This document shows positions 28,441 to 39,420 of a stretch of 64,000 nt of DNA, in pieces; position 1 is the first letter of the stretch, and every line of letters begins with the position of its first letter. A program made the position numbers and the translations under genes. A model generated the notes under the pieces. The model saw only the letters and a program-made list of their open reading frames with translations, was not told where the DNA came from and ran no database searches. Origin of the DNA: Posidoniimonas corsicana (GTDB lineage Bacteria; Planctomycetota; Planctomycetia; Pirellulales; Lacipirellulaceae); the NCBI RefSeq assembly GCF_007859765.1, contig NZ_SIHJ01000002.1, forward strand, positions 62,001-126,000, given 5' to 3'.

Positions 28441-29442
28441 ATGAATTGGCAAACCTGCGCGGTTATGACCGTGGCGGTGGCGATCGCCGCCGGCTCTGCT
28501 CACGGGGCGGAGCCGGCGTTCCGCGCGAACGTCCTCCAGACCGCTTGCTACGGAGAGGTCGCTGGCGCCGCGGGTTGTTGCGCATGCGGCAACGACTGCG
28601 ACTGCTGCCCGAGCTGCGAGTTCACCGCGGGGTACCTGTACATGGCCCGCGAGTATGGCCGCAACTCACCGCTGGTGAGCGCCGCTTCCAGCGGCGACAC
28701 CCTGATCGGGATGAGTGACTTCGAGGGCGACTTTGAGTCGGGATTTGAAGTCAGCGGCCGATGGTCACGGCTCGAGGCCCGCTACTTGCAGATCTCGAGC
28801 GATGCGCAGGACTTGGCGGCGGCCTCGTTTGGCAACCAGGTCACCTTTCAGGGCGACGACTACTTCAGCGACATTGCCGTGGCCTACGACACCGACCTGC
28901 ACAGCGGCGAGATCAACCTGTACTGCACGGACCCGTGCGCCGTCGTCCGGGTAAAGTCCGGCTTCCGTTACCTGCAGCTGAACGAGGGCATCGCCGGCAG
29001 CTTCCCCGGGTTCACCGGCGTGCTCTTCACCGAGACCCGGAACGAGCTGTACGGGCTGCAGCTGGGCGTCGACGCCGACCTGTGGGCCCGCCCCTGCTCG
29101 TGCTTCTCTCTGGTCGCGACGAGCAAGGCCGGCGTGTACTTTGCCGACACCCGCCTGGACAGCTTCCCGAACGCCGCCGGCGCGGTCACCCTCGGCTCGA
29201 CCGCCGACTCTTCGGAACGCGGCGCCTTTGTTGGCGAACTCGGCCTGCTGGCCCGCGTCCGCGTCATGGACTGCCTCACCGTCGACGCGGGCTACAACCT
29301 GATGCTGATCACCGGCGTGGCCCTGGCGGGCGATCAAAGCCAAGCCATCGACATGCAGCCGTTCCAGCCCGCTACCTCCAGCATCCAGAACGGCGAGGTG
29401 CTGTACCACGGCCTGACGGCGCGCGCGACGCTCAGCTTCTAG
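28441..29442 (+). CDS. outer-membrane beta-barrel-type protein with Cys-rich N-terminus
   Basis: 333 residues. A signal peptide (to about residue 22, SAHGAE) is followed by CCACGNDCDCCPSCEF (near residues 46-61), a Cys cluster that could bind metal or form disulfides. The rest alternates hydrophobic and polar residues in strands (GYLYMAREYG, GFEVSGRWSRLEARYL, SGFRYLQLNEG) and ends in ARATLSF, a terminal aromatic residue as in barrel proteins. This is a common class in planctomycetes; function unknown. It stands alone, with repeat-rich DNA upstream. Confidence 0.7.
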   Translation: MNWQTCAVMTVAVAIAAGSAHGAEPAFRANVLQTACYGEVAGAAGCCACGNDCDCCPSCEFTAGYLYMAREYGRNSPLVSAASSGDTLIGMSDFEGDFESGFEVSGRWSRLEARYLQISSDAQDLAAASFGNQVTFQGDDYFSDIAVAYDTDLHSGEINLYCTDPCAVVRVKSGFRYLQLNEGIAGSFPGFTGVLFTETRNELYGLQLGVDADLWARPCSCFSLVATSKAGVYFADTRLDSFPNAAGAVTLGSTADSSERGAFVGELGLLARVRVMDCLTVDAGYNLMLITGVALAGDQSQAIDMQPFQPATSSIQNGEVLYHGLTARATLSF

Positions 29443-29944
29443 ACGGCTGGCGGTGCATAGCCCCTGCGGGCCTGGGCTACGAGCCCACTAGGATCACGGG
29501 CAGCGTGTTCGGGCTGTTGGCGCCGAACGCGTTGCCGGCGGGTGAGGCGTGCTAGGCGGCCCGCGGCGCGCAGTGCAGTTCCCGCAACGGGGTCAGGCAG
29601 TCCTACGGCTTTGGGACCAACTCGCCCAACCCAGAAAGCACGGCGGCGGTCGGTCCCCCGCCGGCCGGGCCGCCCACGGCCCCAACCAAGGCTTCCGCCG
29701 GGCGGTGGGCCTATTAGCAGAGTCCCGAGAAAAATGGTAACCTCGTGCGGGCCGATCCCCGCCCACCATGCGGGGGCGGCACGGCCTGAGACGCTCGGTT
29801 GTAGCGGCGCTCTGATCTACAGCAAAGCTTCTATTCTGCCTGCGTGGCCGGTCCTCGGGCGGGCCGCCGGCGCTTCCTTTCCAACCCTCCCGATGCCGCG
29901 TCGCCCCAGCGCGGAAGACAAGGTCAAGACAGCCAGTCGTCGTG
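29443..29944. other. 502-bp spacer without a supported gene
   Basis: GC-rich DNA with no frame of convincing composition on either strand, no strong palindrome and no RNA gene that I can see. It probably holds the promoter of the lactate dehydrogenase gene that starts at 29945. Confidence 0.5.
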
Positions 29945-31183
29945 ATGAGTGAGATCCAGAAAGCCGGCACGCTCCAAAAACTGCTCAAGCCATGCCACGA
30001 CGCCACCGTGCGTCGGTGGACCCAACGCCTCGACAAGTGCTTCACGATTAGCGACCTCAAGTCGCTGTTCGAGAAGCGGATCCCGCCTGTGGTGGGCGAC
30101 TATTTCTTGGGCGGCGCGAGTGACGAGCGGACGCTGCGAGAAAACGAAGCCGCTTTCGAGCGCACCCGCTTCGCACCCAACTACGGGATCCGCTACGACT
30201 CGATCGACACCAGCACCACGGTGGCCGGGACCAAGGTCAGCATGCCCATCATCGCCGCGCCGGTGGGCAGCCTCCGCACCGTGTGGCCCCACGGCGAGGC
30301 GGTCGCCGCCAAGGCGGTGGGCGAAGCGGGCACGATCTGCACCCTGTCGACGCTGACCGGTACCAGGCTGGAAGAGGTTCGGGCCGCTTCGCCGCACGAC
30401 TGCTGGTTCCAGCTCTATCTTGTGGGCGGGCAAGAGGTTGCGACCAAAGCGATCGAGCGTGCGAAGAAGGCCGGCTACACGGCGCTGGTGCTGACGATCG
30501 ACACCCCGGTGGCCGGCCTGAGGTACCGCGACATGCGGAACGGCTCGTCCCAAGCGATCAACGGGGGCCTGCTGCAGAAGATGCGGTTCGCGCCGCAGAT
30601 GAGCCGGCACCTTTCGTGGCTGACCAGCTACTACCACGACGGCGGGCTGATGGACTTCCCCAACATCGAGTTGCCGGGAGGCGAGCCTATGCCGTACGCG
30701 GACATCGGCAATCAGCTGCAGAAGGCCGCCGTCACTTGGGACGATATCCAATGGATCCGCGACGCCTGGCAGGGCCCGATCATCGTCAAGGGCGTGCACA
30801 CCCTCCACGACGCGCAAAAGGCGGCCGACGTCGGCGCCGCCGCAATCGTGGTGTCGAACCATGGCGGGCGGCAGCTCGACCGGGTGCTGCCCACGCTCGA
30901 CGCGCTCCGGGAGATCGCACCGCACATGAAGGACCGGAACATCGATGTCCTCATGGACGGTGGAATCCGGTCCGGAGGCGACGTGGCGATCGCAATCGCC
31001 AGGGGGGCAAAAGCGGTCCTGATCGGCCGCGCCTACACGTTCGGCCTCGGCACAGCCGGACACGCCGGCGTGAGCAAGGCGTTCAGCATCCTGCGGTCAG
31101 AACTCGAGCACACCATGCGCCAACTCGGGTGCGCGAGCCTTGCCGAGCTCGACGAATCGTACCTGCGTGACAGCCGCGTGTAG
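29945..31183 (+). CDS. lldD: FMN-dependent L-lactate (alpha-hydroxy acid) dehydrogenase
   Basis: 412 residues from the ATG at 29945 (a GTG one codon earlier is possible). The TIM-barrel alpha-hydroxy-acid oxidase family is shown by PIIAAPVGSLRTVWPHGE, DCWFQLYL, and VVSNHGGRQLD with the catalytic His and substrate Arg; VLMDGGIRSGGDVAIAIARGAKAVLIGR holds the FMN phosphate. It oxidises L-lactate to pyruvate and passes electrons to the quinone pool or oxygen. Immediately beyond it (minus strand) is the DeoR repressor of the rhamnose genes, and L-lactate is the product of RhaEW, so it should complete the pathway. No transmembrane segment is seen. Confidence 0.87.
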   Translation: MSEIQKAGTLQKLLKPCHDATVRRWTQRLDKCFTISDLKSLFEKRIPPVVGDYFLGGASDERTLRENEAAFERTRFAPNYGIRYDSIDTSTTVAGTKVSMPIIAAPVGSLRTVWPHGEAVAAKAVGEAGTICTLSTLTGTRLEEVRAASPHDCWFQLYLVGGQEVATKAIERAKKAGYTALVLTIDTPVAGLRYRDMRNGSSQAINGGLLQKMRFAPQMSRHLSWLTSYYHDGGLMDFPNIELPGGEPMPYADIGNQLQKAAVTWDDIQWIRDAWQGPIIVKGVHTLHDAQKAADVGAAAIVVSNHGGRQLDRVLPTLDALREIAPHMKDRNIDVLMDGGIRSGGDVAIAIARGAKAVLIGRAYTFGLGTAGHAGVSKAFSILRSELEHTMRQLGCASLAELDESYLRDSRV

Positions 31184-31253
31184 CGAGGCCACCTGCCGAG
31201 ACGTAGCGTCCCAGGGCGTGCAACCGACACTGCACTGCGCCAACCGGCCCGCG

Positions 31254-32081
31254 TTACGGACCGGCGTTGGCGCCCGACGGCGCCGCGATGAGCGTCTGCA
31301 CCCCGGCGGCTTCGAGCGGCCCGAGGAAGTCCTGGTTGGTCTGGTCATCGGTGACCAGCGTGCCGACCTCTGTCAGCATGCCGAAGAAAGAGACCGAGCG
31401 CACGCCGAATTTGCTGTGGTCGGCCAGCAGCACCGACGCGTCCGCCAGGTCCAGCAGCCACCGCTTGAGCGACGCGTGCGCGACGCTCGCCTCGCTCAGC
31501 CCGCGGCGCGGGTCGATGGCCTTGCAGGAGAAGAACACCTTGTCGAAGGCGAACTGGCGGAGCGTGCCCTCGGCGATCGGCCCCAGAAGCGACCGTGACT
31601 CGGGCGCCAGTTCTCCGCCTGTCAGTGTGGCCGTAATGTGAGTCCGCGCGGCGAGCACCCGGACCGCGTCGAGCGAGTTGGTCACCACCGTCAGTGGGAT
31701 GTCGGGCAACGCGCTGGCGAGCTCGAGCGCAGTGCTGGAGGAGTCGAGGGCGATGGTCTCGCCCTCTTGAACAAGGGGAACCGCAACCGCGGCAATCGCC
31801 CGCTTTTGAGCGGCGTTGGTGGTCCGCCGCACCGCGATCGGCGCATCCTGGCGGTCGTCACGGATGCGGAGGGCCCCGCCGTGGGTGCGGACCAGCAGGC
31901 CGGCTTCACCCAAGCGTTCCAGGTCGCGCCGGATGGTCTCCTCGGCGACAGAGAACCGCTCCGCCAGCTTAGCGACACGCACCGAGCCCTGCTTCTCGAG
32001 CAGGCCGATGATCTGGTCGTGGCGTTCCTGGGGTAGCGGCGTAGTAGGCGTGGTGGACTGGGTGGCGGCTTCTTGAGTCAT
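31254..32081 (-). CDS. DeoR-family transcriptional repressor of the rhamnose genes
   Basis: 275 residues. The N-terminal winged helix is RHDQIIGLLEKQGSVRVAKLAERFSVAEETIRRDLERLG (about residues 20-58), and the sugar-phosphate sensor domain follows (LDSSSTALELASAL, VVTNSLDAV, LADHSKFGVRS). DeoR proteins of this type bind phosphorylated sugars or aldehydes such as rhamnulose-1-phosphate or DHAP. The gene is divergent from rhaEW, with 136 bp between starts, so it most likely controls that promoter and its own. It converges with lldD. Confidence 0.9.
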   Translation of the reverse strand: MTQEAATQSTTPTTPLPQERHDQIIGLLEKQGSVRVAKLAERFSVAEETIRRDLERLGEAGLLVRTHGGALRIRDDRQDAPIAVRRTTNAAQKRAIAAVAVPLVQEGETIALDSSSTALELASALPDIPLTVVTNSLDAVRVLAARTHITATLTGGELAPESRSLLGPIAEGTLRQFAFDKVFFSCKAIDPRRGLSEASVAHASLKRWLLDLADASVLLADHSKFGVRSVSFFGMLTEVGTLVTDDQTNQDFLGPLEAAGVQTLIAAPSGANAGP

Positions 32082-32217
32082 GCATCAGCGGCCCGAAGGC
32101 GCCTGAAATTTTGCGATATTGTCCGATCAGCGGCTTGACGAGTGGCATTATGAGTGAGATTATGTGGCCTTTCAATCCCTCTCCGGCCCGTTTTGGCAAA
32201 ACCAGGCGATTTCCCAC
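32082..32217. promoter_or_regulatory. divergent promoter region of the DeoR gene and rhaEW
   Basis: The 136-bp spacer is the most AT-rich DNA nearby. ATTATG occurs twice in direct order at 32147-32152 and 32159-32164, 12 bases apart, and GATATTGTCC lies at 32115-32124. The paired ATTATG units are a candidate operator for the DeoR protein, but no match to a known site is claimed. Confidence 0.4.
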
Positions 32218-34425
<2,208 letters not shown>

Positions 34426-34444
34426 TCGGCGGACACCCTCGCAG

Positions 34445-34521
34445 CGCAACGGGCGCACGCTCGCACGCGGCTTCCACCGTCCCCGGAAGCCTTCCCAACC
34501 GCGTGCGTCGCGCCCGTTGCG
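34445..34521. repeat. large hairpin between rhaEW and rhaB
   Basis: Three nested perfect stems: CGCAACGGGCG (34445-34455) with CGCCCGTTGCG (34511-34521); CGCACGCGG (34462-34470) with CCGCGTGCG (34499-34507); CTTCC (34471-34475) with GGAAG (34485-34489). It starts 20 bases after the rhaEW stop in a 213-bp spacer. It has no U run, so it may be an RNA-processing or 3'-stabilising structure inside the operon, or a mobile palindromic repeat. Confidence 0.7.
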
Positions 34522-34638
34522 TCCGCGCGGCCGGCTGGCGTGTGCGGAGCGCGGGGAACAAACTGCCCGGGCGACTAGACCCGGCGGTCGAGTCATCACA
34601 GAATAGCGGCACTCTTCTCTTACCCCGTTGGTGAATCT

Positions 34639-36141
34639 ATGCAGTCCGCTCACCTGGCCATCGACCTCGGCGCCAGTTCCGGACGCGCGATGCTGGGCCT
34701 GCTGGACGGCGAACCGCTGCAGCTCAAACTGGAAGAAGTCCACCGTTTCGAGCACCACGCCTGCACCGTCCCCACCGGCATCGTCTGGAACCTGACCGGC
34801 ATCTGGCGGCAGATCCTGCACGGGCTGGCGGCCGGCGCTGCGCGGTGCAAGGAGTTGGGCGTCGAGCTGACGAGCATCGGCGTCGACTGCTGGGGCGTTG
34901 ATTTTGTGCTAGTCGGCGCCGGCGGCGAGGTGCTCGGCCTGCCCCACTGCTACCGCGACGCGCGGAACGAGCCCGCCAGCGACCGCGTCGTGGAGCGGGT
35001 TGGCGGCGAGGAGGCGTTGTACGCCCGCACCGGAATCCAGCGGATGCCGTTCAACACAGTGTTCCAGCTCGAGGCGCTCCGCGCCGCCGAGCCGGCGCAA
35101 CTCGACGCCGCCAGCCGGCTGCTGTTCCTGCCCGACCTGTTCCACTACTGGCTATCAGGAGAGCAGGCCACCGAGCGGACGATCGCTTCGACCGGCGCGC
35201 TGCTCGATGTTCAGTCGGGCGAGTGGGACCTCGGCCTGATGGGCCTGCTTGACCTTCCGTCCGGCATCCTCGGACCGATCATCGATCCGGGCACGCAGGT
35301 CGGCTCGCTCCGCGACGCGCTGGCCGACGAGACCGGCGCCCCACGGGGGCTGAAGGTGATCGCGCCCGCCTCGCACGACACCGCGTCAGCCATCGCCGCC
35401 GCGCCGGTAACCGATGCCGGCGCCCCCTGGGCCTACCTGTCCAGCGGCACCTGGTCGCTGCTCGGCGCCGAGCTGAGTCAGCCGTGTAGCACCGAGGCCG
35501 CCTGCCGCGCGCCGTTCACTAACGAGCGTGGCGTCGACGGCACGATCCGATTCCTCAAAAACATCGCCGGCCTGTGGCTCGTGCAGGAGCTGCGTCGCGA
35601 GTACACCGACGCCGGTCAGGACTACTCGTTCGCCAAGCTCGTCGAGCTGGCCGAGGCGGCCGAGCCGTTCCGCACACTAATCAACCCGAACGACGCCAGG
35701 CTCGCCGCGCCGGGGGCGATGACGCCTCGTGTTGCCGAGCTGGCCGCCGCGGCCGGGCAGCCCGCCCCAGAAACCCCCGGCCAGTTTGTCCGCTGTTGCT
35801 TGGAGAGCCTAGCATTGTGCTACGCCCAAACCGCCGACCGGCTGGCGGGCTTCACCGGCAGCCCGATTGAACGGCTGCACGTGGTCGGCGGCGGCACGCA
35901 GAACAAGCTGCTCAACGCTATGACCGCCGGCGCCCTCAACTGCCAAGTGCTGACGGGTCCCACCGAGGCCACCGCCATCGGCAACGCTTTGGTGCAGGCC
36001 ATGGGCTGCGGCGCCATCGCCGACCTGGCCGAGCTCCGCCAGGTGGTCGCCCGCTCCGAGCCGGTCGAAGCCGCGACGCCGATCGGCGCCAAGGATGATT
36101 GGCGCCAGGCGCGCGAGCGATTCGAAACCCTTTCAAGCTGA
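34639..36141 (+). CDS. rhaB: L-rhamnulokinase
   Basis: 500 residues of the FGGY carbohydrate kinase family, with the ATP/sugar-binding start AIDLGASSGRAMLG, IGVDCWGVDFVLVG, and PHCYRDARNE typical of RhaB. The C-terminal ATPase half has YLSSGTWSLLGAEL and VVGGGTQNKLLNAMTAG. It phosphorylates L-rhamnulose at C1 in the cytoplasm, feeding RhaEW. The length is normal for RhaB. Followed by a REPIN-like repeat and rhaI. Confidence 0.94.
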   Translation: MQSAHLAIDLGASSGRAMLGLLDGEPLQLKLEEVHRFEHHACTVPTGIVWNLTGIWRQILHGLAAGAARCKELGVELTSIGVDCWGVDFVLVGAGGEVLGLPHCYRDARNEPASDRVVERVGGEEALYARTGIQRMPFNTVFQLEALRAAEPAQLDAASRLLFLPDLFHYWLSGEQATERTIASTGALLDVQSGEWDLGLMGLLDLPSGILGPIIDPGTQVGSLRDALADETGAPRGLKVIAPASHDTASAIAAAPVTDAGAPWAYLSSGTWSLLGAELSQPCSTEAACRAPFTNERGVDGTIRFLKNIAGLWLVQELRREYTDAGQDYSFAKLVELAEAAEPFRTLINPNDARLAAPGAMTPRVAELAAAAGQPAPETPGQFVRCCLESLALCYAQTADRLAGFTGSPIERLHVVGGGTQNKLLNAMTAGALNCQVLTGPTEATAIGNALVQAMGCGAIADLAELRQVVARSEPVEAATPIGAKDDWRQARERFETLSS

Positions 36142-36160
36142 GATCGCTGACTATTTACCC

Positions 36161-36243
36161 CGTAGCCCCCGGCTCTGCCGGGGGATGGCGTCAGAGCAAA
36201 AACATACGAGCAAAGAGATCCCCCGGCAGAGCCGGGGGCTACG
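36161..36243. repeat. paired 26-bp CCCCCGGC inverted repeat (REPIN-like)
   Basis: Two perfect inverted copies of a 26-bp unit at 36161-36186 and 36218-36243, separated by 31 bases, each itself palindromic (CCCCCGGC/GCCGGGGG). The pair lies between rhaB and rhaI and can fold into a long stem. The same pair occurs at 45666-45747, and a single copy at 1397-1422. No transposase is in the window. Confidence 0.8.
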
Positions 36244-36300
36244 AGCAACTCGGCTCGCCAAATCAACTCACACTTTTCGACGACCTACACGAGACCAACC

Positions 36301-37557
36301 GTGCCCGACCTTGAACAACGCTACAACCTCGCCAAGGAGCAGTTCGCCGAGTGGGGCGTCGACGCCGACGCGGCGCTCCAGCAACTCTCGCAGGTCGCGA
36401 TCTCGATGCACTGCTGGCAGGGCGACGACGTCACCGGCTTCGAGGGCGCCGACGAGCTGGGCGGCGGCCTGGCCGTCACCGGGTCGTACCCCGGCAAGGC
36501 CCGCACGCCCGACGAGCTCCGCGCCGACCTCGACAAGGCCTACGCGCTGATCCCGGGCGACCACCGCCTGAATCTGCACGCCTGCTACGCCGAGCTCGAC
36601 GGCGCCACGGTCGAACGGGACGAGCTGCAGCCGGAGCACTTCGCCTCGTGGATCGACTGGGCCAAGACCAACAACCACGGACTCGACTTCAACCCTACCT
36701 ACTTCTCGCACCCCAAGGCGGACGACGGCTTCACGCTGTCGAGCCCCGACGAGGGCGTCCGGAAGTTCTGGATCGACCACGGGATCGCCTGCCGCGAGAT
36801 CGGCGCGTCGATGGGCGCCGCGCTCGGCTCGCCGTGCGTCACCAACATCTGGATCCCCGATGGCTACAAGGACCTGCCGATCGACCGCCGCGGCCCCCGC
36901 GAGCGGCTGGCCGCTTCGCTCGACGCCATCCTCGCGAAGCCCTACGACAAGCAGCACCTGCTGGACGCGGTCGAGTCGAAGCTGTTCGGCATCGGCTCGG
37001 AAAGCTACGTGGTCGGCTCGCACGAGTTCTACCTCGGCTACGCGGTGAAGAACCAAACGGTCCTCTGCCTGGACGCCGGCCACTTCCACCCGACCGAACT
37101 GCTGGCCGACAAGCTGACCTCGGTGTTCCAGTACGTCGACCAGGTGCTGCTGCACGTCAGCCGCGGCGTCCGCTGGGACAGCGACCATGTGGTGCTGCTG
37201 ACCGACGAGCTCAACGCCCTCGCCCAGGAGCTGGTCCGCGGCGAGTACCTCGGCCGCACGCACATCGGCCTCGACTTCTTCGACGCCAGCATCAACCGCG
37301 TCGCGGCCTGGGTGATCGGCACCCGCGCGACGCTCAAGTCGCTGCTGCGGGCGATGCTGGAGCCGATCGACCGCCTGACCGCCGCCGAGCAGAGCGGCGA
37401 CCTCACCACCCGGCTGGCGCTGCTCGAGGAGGCCAAGCAGATGCCCTGGGGCGCGGTGTGGGACTACCACTGCGAGCGGTCGGGCGTCCCCGCCAGCGAC
37501 GCCTGGCTCGCCGAGGTCAAACGCTACGAGTCCGACGTGCTGGCCAAACGCAATTAG
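36301..37557 (+). CDS. rhaI: L-rhamnose isomerase
   Basis: 418 residues from a GTG start. [23 protein letters not shown] and the metal-site region ([20 protein letters not shown]) are typical of RhaA/RhaI isomerases; [14 protein letters not shown] and [16 protein letters not shown] supply further divalent-metal ligands. It converts L-rhamnose to L-rhamnulose, the first step of the pathway. It follows rhaB after a spacer with a REPIN-like pair. The E. coli gene is called rhaA; rhaI is the usual name for the shorter type found with RhaEW. Confidence 0.94.
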   Translation: MPDLEQRYNLAKEQFAEWGVDADAALQQLSQVAISMHCWQGDDVTGFEGADELGGGLAVTGSYPGKARTPDELRADLDKAYALIPGDHRLNLHACYAELDGATVERDELQPEHFASWIDWAKTNNHGLDFNPTYFSHPKADDGFTLSSPDEGVRKFWIDHGIACREIGASMGAALGSPCVTNIWIPDGYKDLPIDRRGPRERLAASLDAILAKPYDKQHLLDAVESKLFGIGSESYVVGSHEFYLGYAVKNQTVLCLDAGHFHPTELLADKLTSVFQYVDQVLLHVSRGVRWDSDHVVLLTDELNALAQELVRGEYLGRTHIGLDFFDASINRVAAWVIGTRATLKSLLRAMLEPIDRLTAAEQSGDLTTRLALLEEAKQMPWGAVWDYHCERSGVPASDAWLAEVKRYESDVLAKRN

Positions 37558-37709
37558 TTCAGAGTTGTCGAATATGAACACTCACTGGAGCTGGTCGCCA
37601 AGCTTTCGATTCAGCTAGCCAAGGCTTAGCCAGGGTCGTTACATTAGCGTCGACCGAAGTTCTCTGATAACCAATCCCCTCCTCTTCTCCCCTCTTCTAG
37701 ACACAACGC

Positions 37710-39146
37710 ATGAGCGATTCCGAATCGACGGGCGGCGAGTTTGAACGCGAACCGGCGCCCGAGAGCTCCTTGCTCGGCTTCAAGAGCTTTGTCGGCATGT
37801 ACGCCGGCGAGCACTGCGCCGGCACCGAGCTGATGCTCGGGCCGCTGTTTGTCGCGGCGGGCGTCAGCGCGTTCGACCTGATCGTGGGCCTGCTGATCGG
37901 CAACGCGCTGGCGGTGCTCAGCTGGATGCTGCTGTGCGCCCCGATCGCCACCCGCGCCCGCCTGACACTGTACTACCAGTTGGAGAAGATCTGTGGCCGC
38001 CACCTCGTGACGCTGTACAACGTTGCGAACGGCGTGGCGTTCTGCTTCCTGGCGGGCTCGATGATCACGGTCTCCGCGACGGCGCTCGGCGTGTGGTTCA
38101 AGTTCCCGATGCCTAGCCTCGGCGACACCTACCCGACCTCGGTCAGCTGGGTGGTGGCCGTGGCGGCGCTCGGCGTGGTGGTCAGTATTGTGGCGGCCGC
38201 CGGCTACAGCATGGTGGCCCGCTTCGCCAACATCGCGGCGCCCTGGATGGTGCTGGTGTTCCTGGCGTTCGGCCTGATCGGCCTGCGTGAGTTCATGAAC
38301 GAAACGGGGACCGAGGTCAACTCGCTCGCGTCGTTCTGGGAGCTCGCCAAGAACGACATCTGGAAGGGCGGCGATCCGATCGGCGACCAGTCCAAGTTCA
38401 CCTTCTGGCACGTGATGTTCTTCGGCTGGTTCTGCAACATGGCGATGCACGTCGGCATGAGCGACCTGTCGGTGTTCCGTTTCGCCAAAAAGTCGTGGTA
38501 CGGCCTGGCGACCGCCTCGGGGATGTACGTAGGGCACTTCATGGCCTGGATCAGCGCCTCGATCCTGTACGCCCTGCAGCTGCACCGGAACCCAGAGAAC
38601 ACCGACGTGCTGCCCGGCCCGCTGGCCGACAGCGCCGCCGGCGTGGCGGGCCTGATCTGTGTGATTATCGCCGGCTGGACCACCGCCAACCCGACCATCT
38701 ACCGCGCCGGCCTGGCGTTCCAGTCGATCATCCCCGGCGCCTCGCGGTTCTGGGTCACGGTCGGCACCGGCCTGATCGTCACGGTGGTCGGCATGTTCCC
38801 GGGCGTGGCGATGGGCCTGCTCGGCTTTGTCGCGATCTACGGCCTGATCCTCATGCCGATGGGCGCGGTTATCTTCTGCGACTTCTGGCTGCTGCCGAGG
38901 CTCGGCCTGCGGTCCTACTACGCCGAGTACGCCCGCATCCCGTTCAACTGGGCGGCGGGTGCCGCGTGGCTCGGCACGCTCGCCATCTGCGTCGGCCTGG
39001 TCAAAGGCCTCCCCGACGTGACGATCGGCGGGGTCCGCGTGTTTGAAATCTACTTCGTCGCGTTGCCCGGCTGGTTCATCGCCTCGGCGATCTACATCGG
39101 CCTCAGCAAGGTCCTGCAGCAGTCCCCCGCCGGAGAAGCAGCATGA
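37710..39146 (+). CDS. NCS1/cytosine-permease-like membrane transporter, candidate rhamnose importer
   Basis: 478 residues with about 12 hydrophobic helices and a ~20-residue acidic N-terminus. The general build and motifs such as GMYAGEHCAGTELMLGPLFVAAG, GWTTANPTIYRAGLAFQ and a C-terminal GLILMPMGAVIFCDFWLLPR match the NCS1 (nucleobase:cation symporter) group, where NPxxYRAG is a conserved block. Its place after rhaI suggests that it carries rhamnose or a related sugar instead of a nucleobase; this is an inference from position. It overlaps the next small gene by 4 bases. Confidence 0.8.
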   Translation: MSDSESTGGEFEREPAPESSLLGFKSFVGMYAGEHCAGTELMLGPLFVAAGVSAFDLIVGLLIGNALAVLSWMLLCAPIATRARLTLYYQLEKICGRHLVTLYNVANGVAFCFLAGSMITVSATALGVWFKFPMPSLGDTYPTSVSWVVAVAALGVVVSIVAAAGYSMVARFANIAAPWMVLVFLAFGLIGLREFMNETGTEVNSLASFWELAKNDIWKGGDPIGDQSKFTFWHVMFFGWFCNMAMHVGMSDLSVFRFAKKSWYGLATASGMYVGHFMAWISASILYALQLHRNPENTDVLPGPLADSAAGVAGLICVIIAGWTTANPTIYRAGLAFQSIIPGASRFWVTVGTGLIVTVVGMFPGVAMGLLGFVAIYGLILMPMGAVIFCDFWLLPRLGLRSYYAEYARIPFNWAAGAAWLGTLAICVGLVKGLPDVTIGGVRVFEIYFVALPGWFIASAIYIGLSKVLQQSPAGEAA

Positions 39147-39355
39147 GAACTATCGCCCGCGTTGTCGGCCTGGTTGCCCTGCTCGGCACCATCGCTCCCC
39201 CGGCCGCCTACCTGTCCGGATCGATGAGCCTCGAGAGCATGAAGACCTGGCTGCTGGTGTTCACGGTCGTCTGGTTCATTGTGGCGCCGGTCGCCGACCG
39301 CCAGACCAAGCTCGAAAAGATCGTCGAGGAGTCCGGCGGCGAAGTCGTGCCGTAG
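39143..39355 (+). CDS. small two-helix membrane protein coupled to the transporter
   Basis: 70 residues, with two hydrophobic helices (VVGLVALLGTIAPPAAYL and TWLLVFTVVWFIVAPVA) and a short charged tail (DRQTKLEKIVEESGGEVVP). It starts inside the transporter's stop region (4-base overlap, ATGA), so translation is coupled. It may be an accessory subunit of the transporter. I know of no named family. Confidence 0.7.
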   Translation: MRTIARVVGLVALLGTIAPPAAYLSGSMSLESMKTWLLVFTVVWFIVAPVADRQTKLEKIVEESGGEVVP

Positions 39356-39420
39356 CCGTCAGGTTCCGAATCGATCCTTCCGCTTGCTGAGCGGCGCTGA
39401 CCGTTCCTCGCTTCGGCTGC

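Noticed and set aside
29599-29717. Short frame reading QSYGFGTNSPNPES... in the 29.4-29.9 kb spacer
   Set aside because: About 40 residues, Pro/Ala-rich, no start codon and no known family; not enough to call a gene or a remnant.
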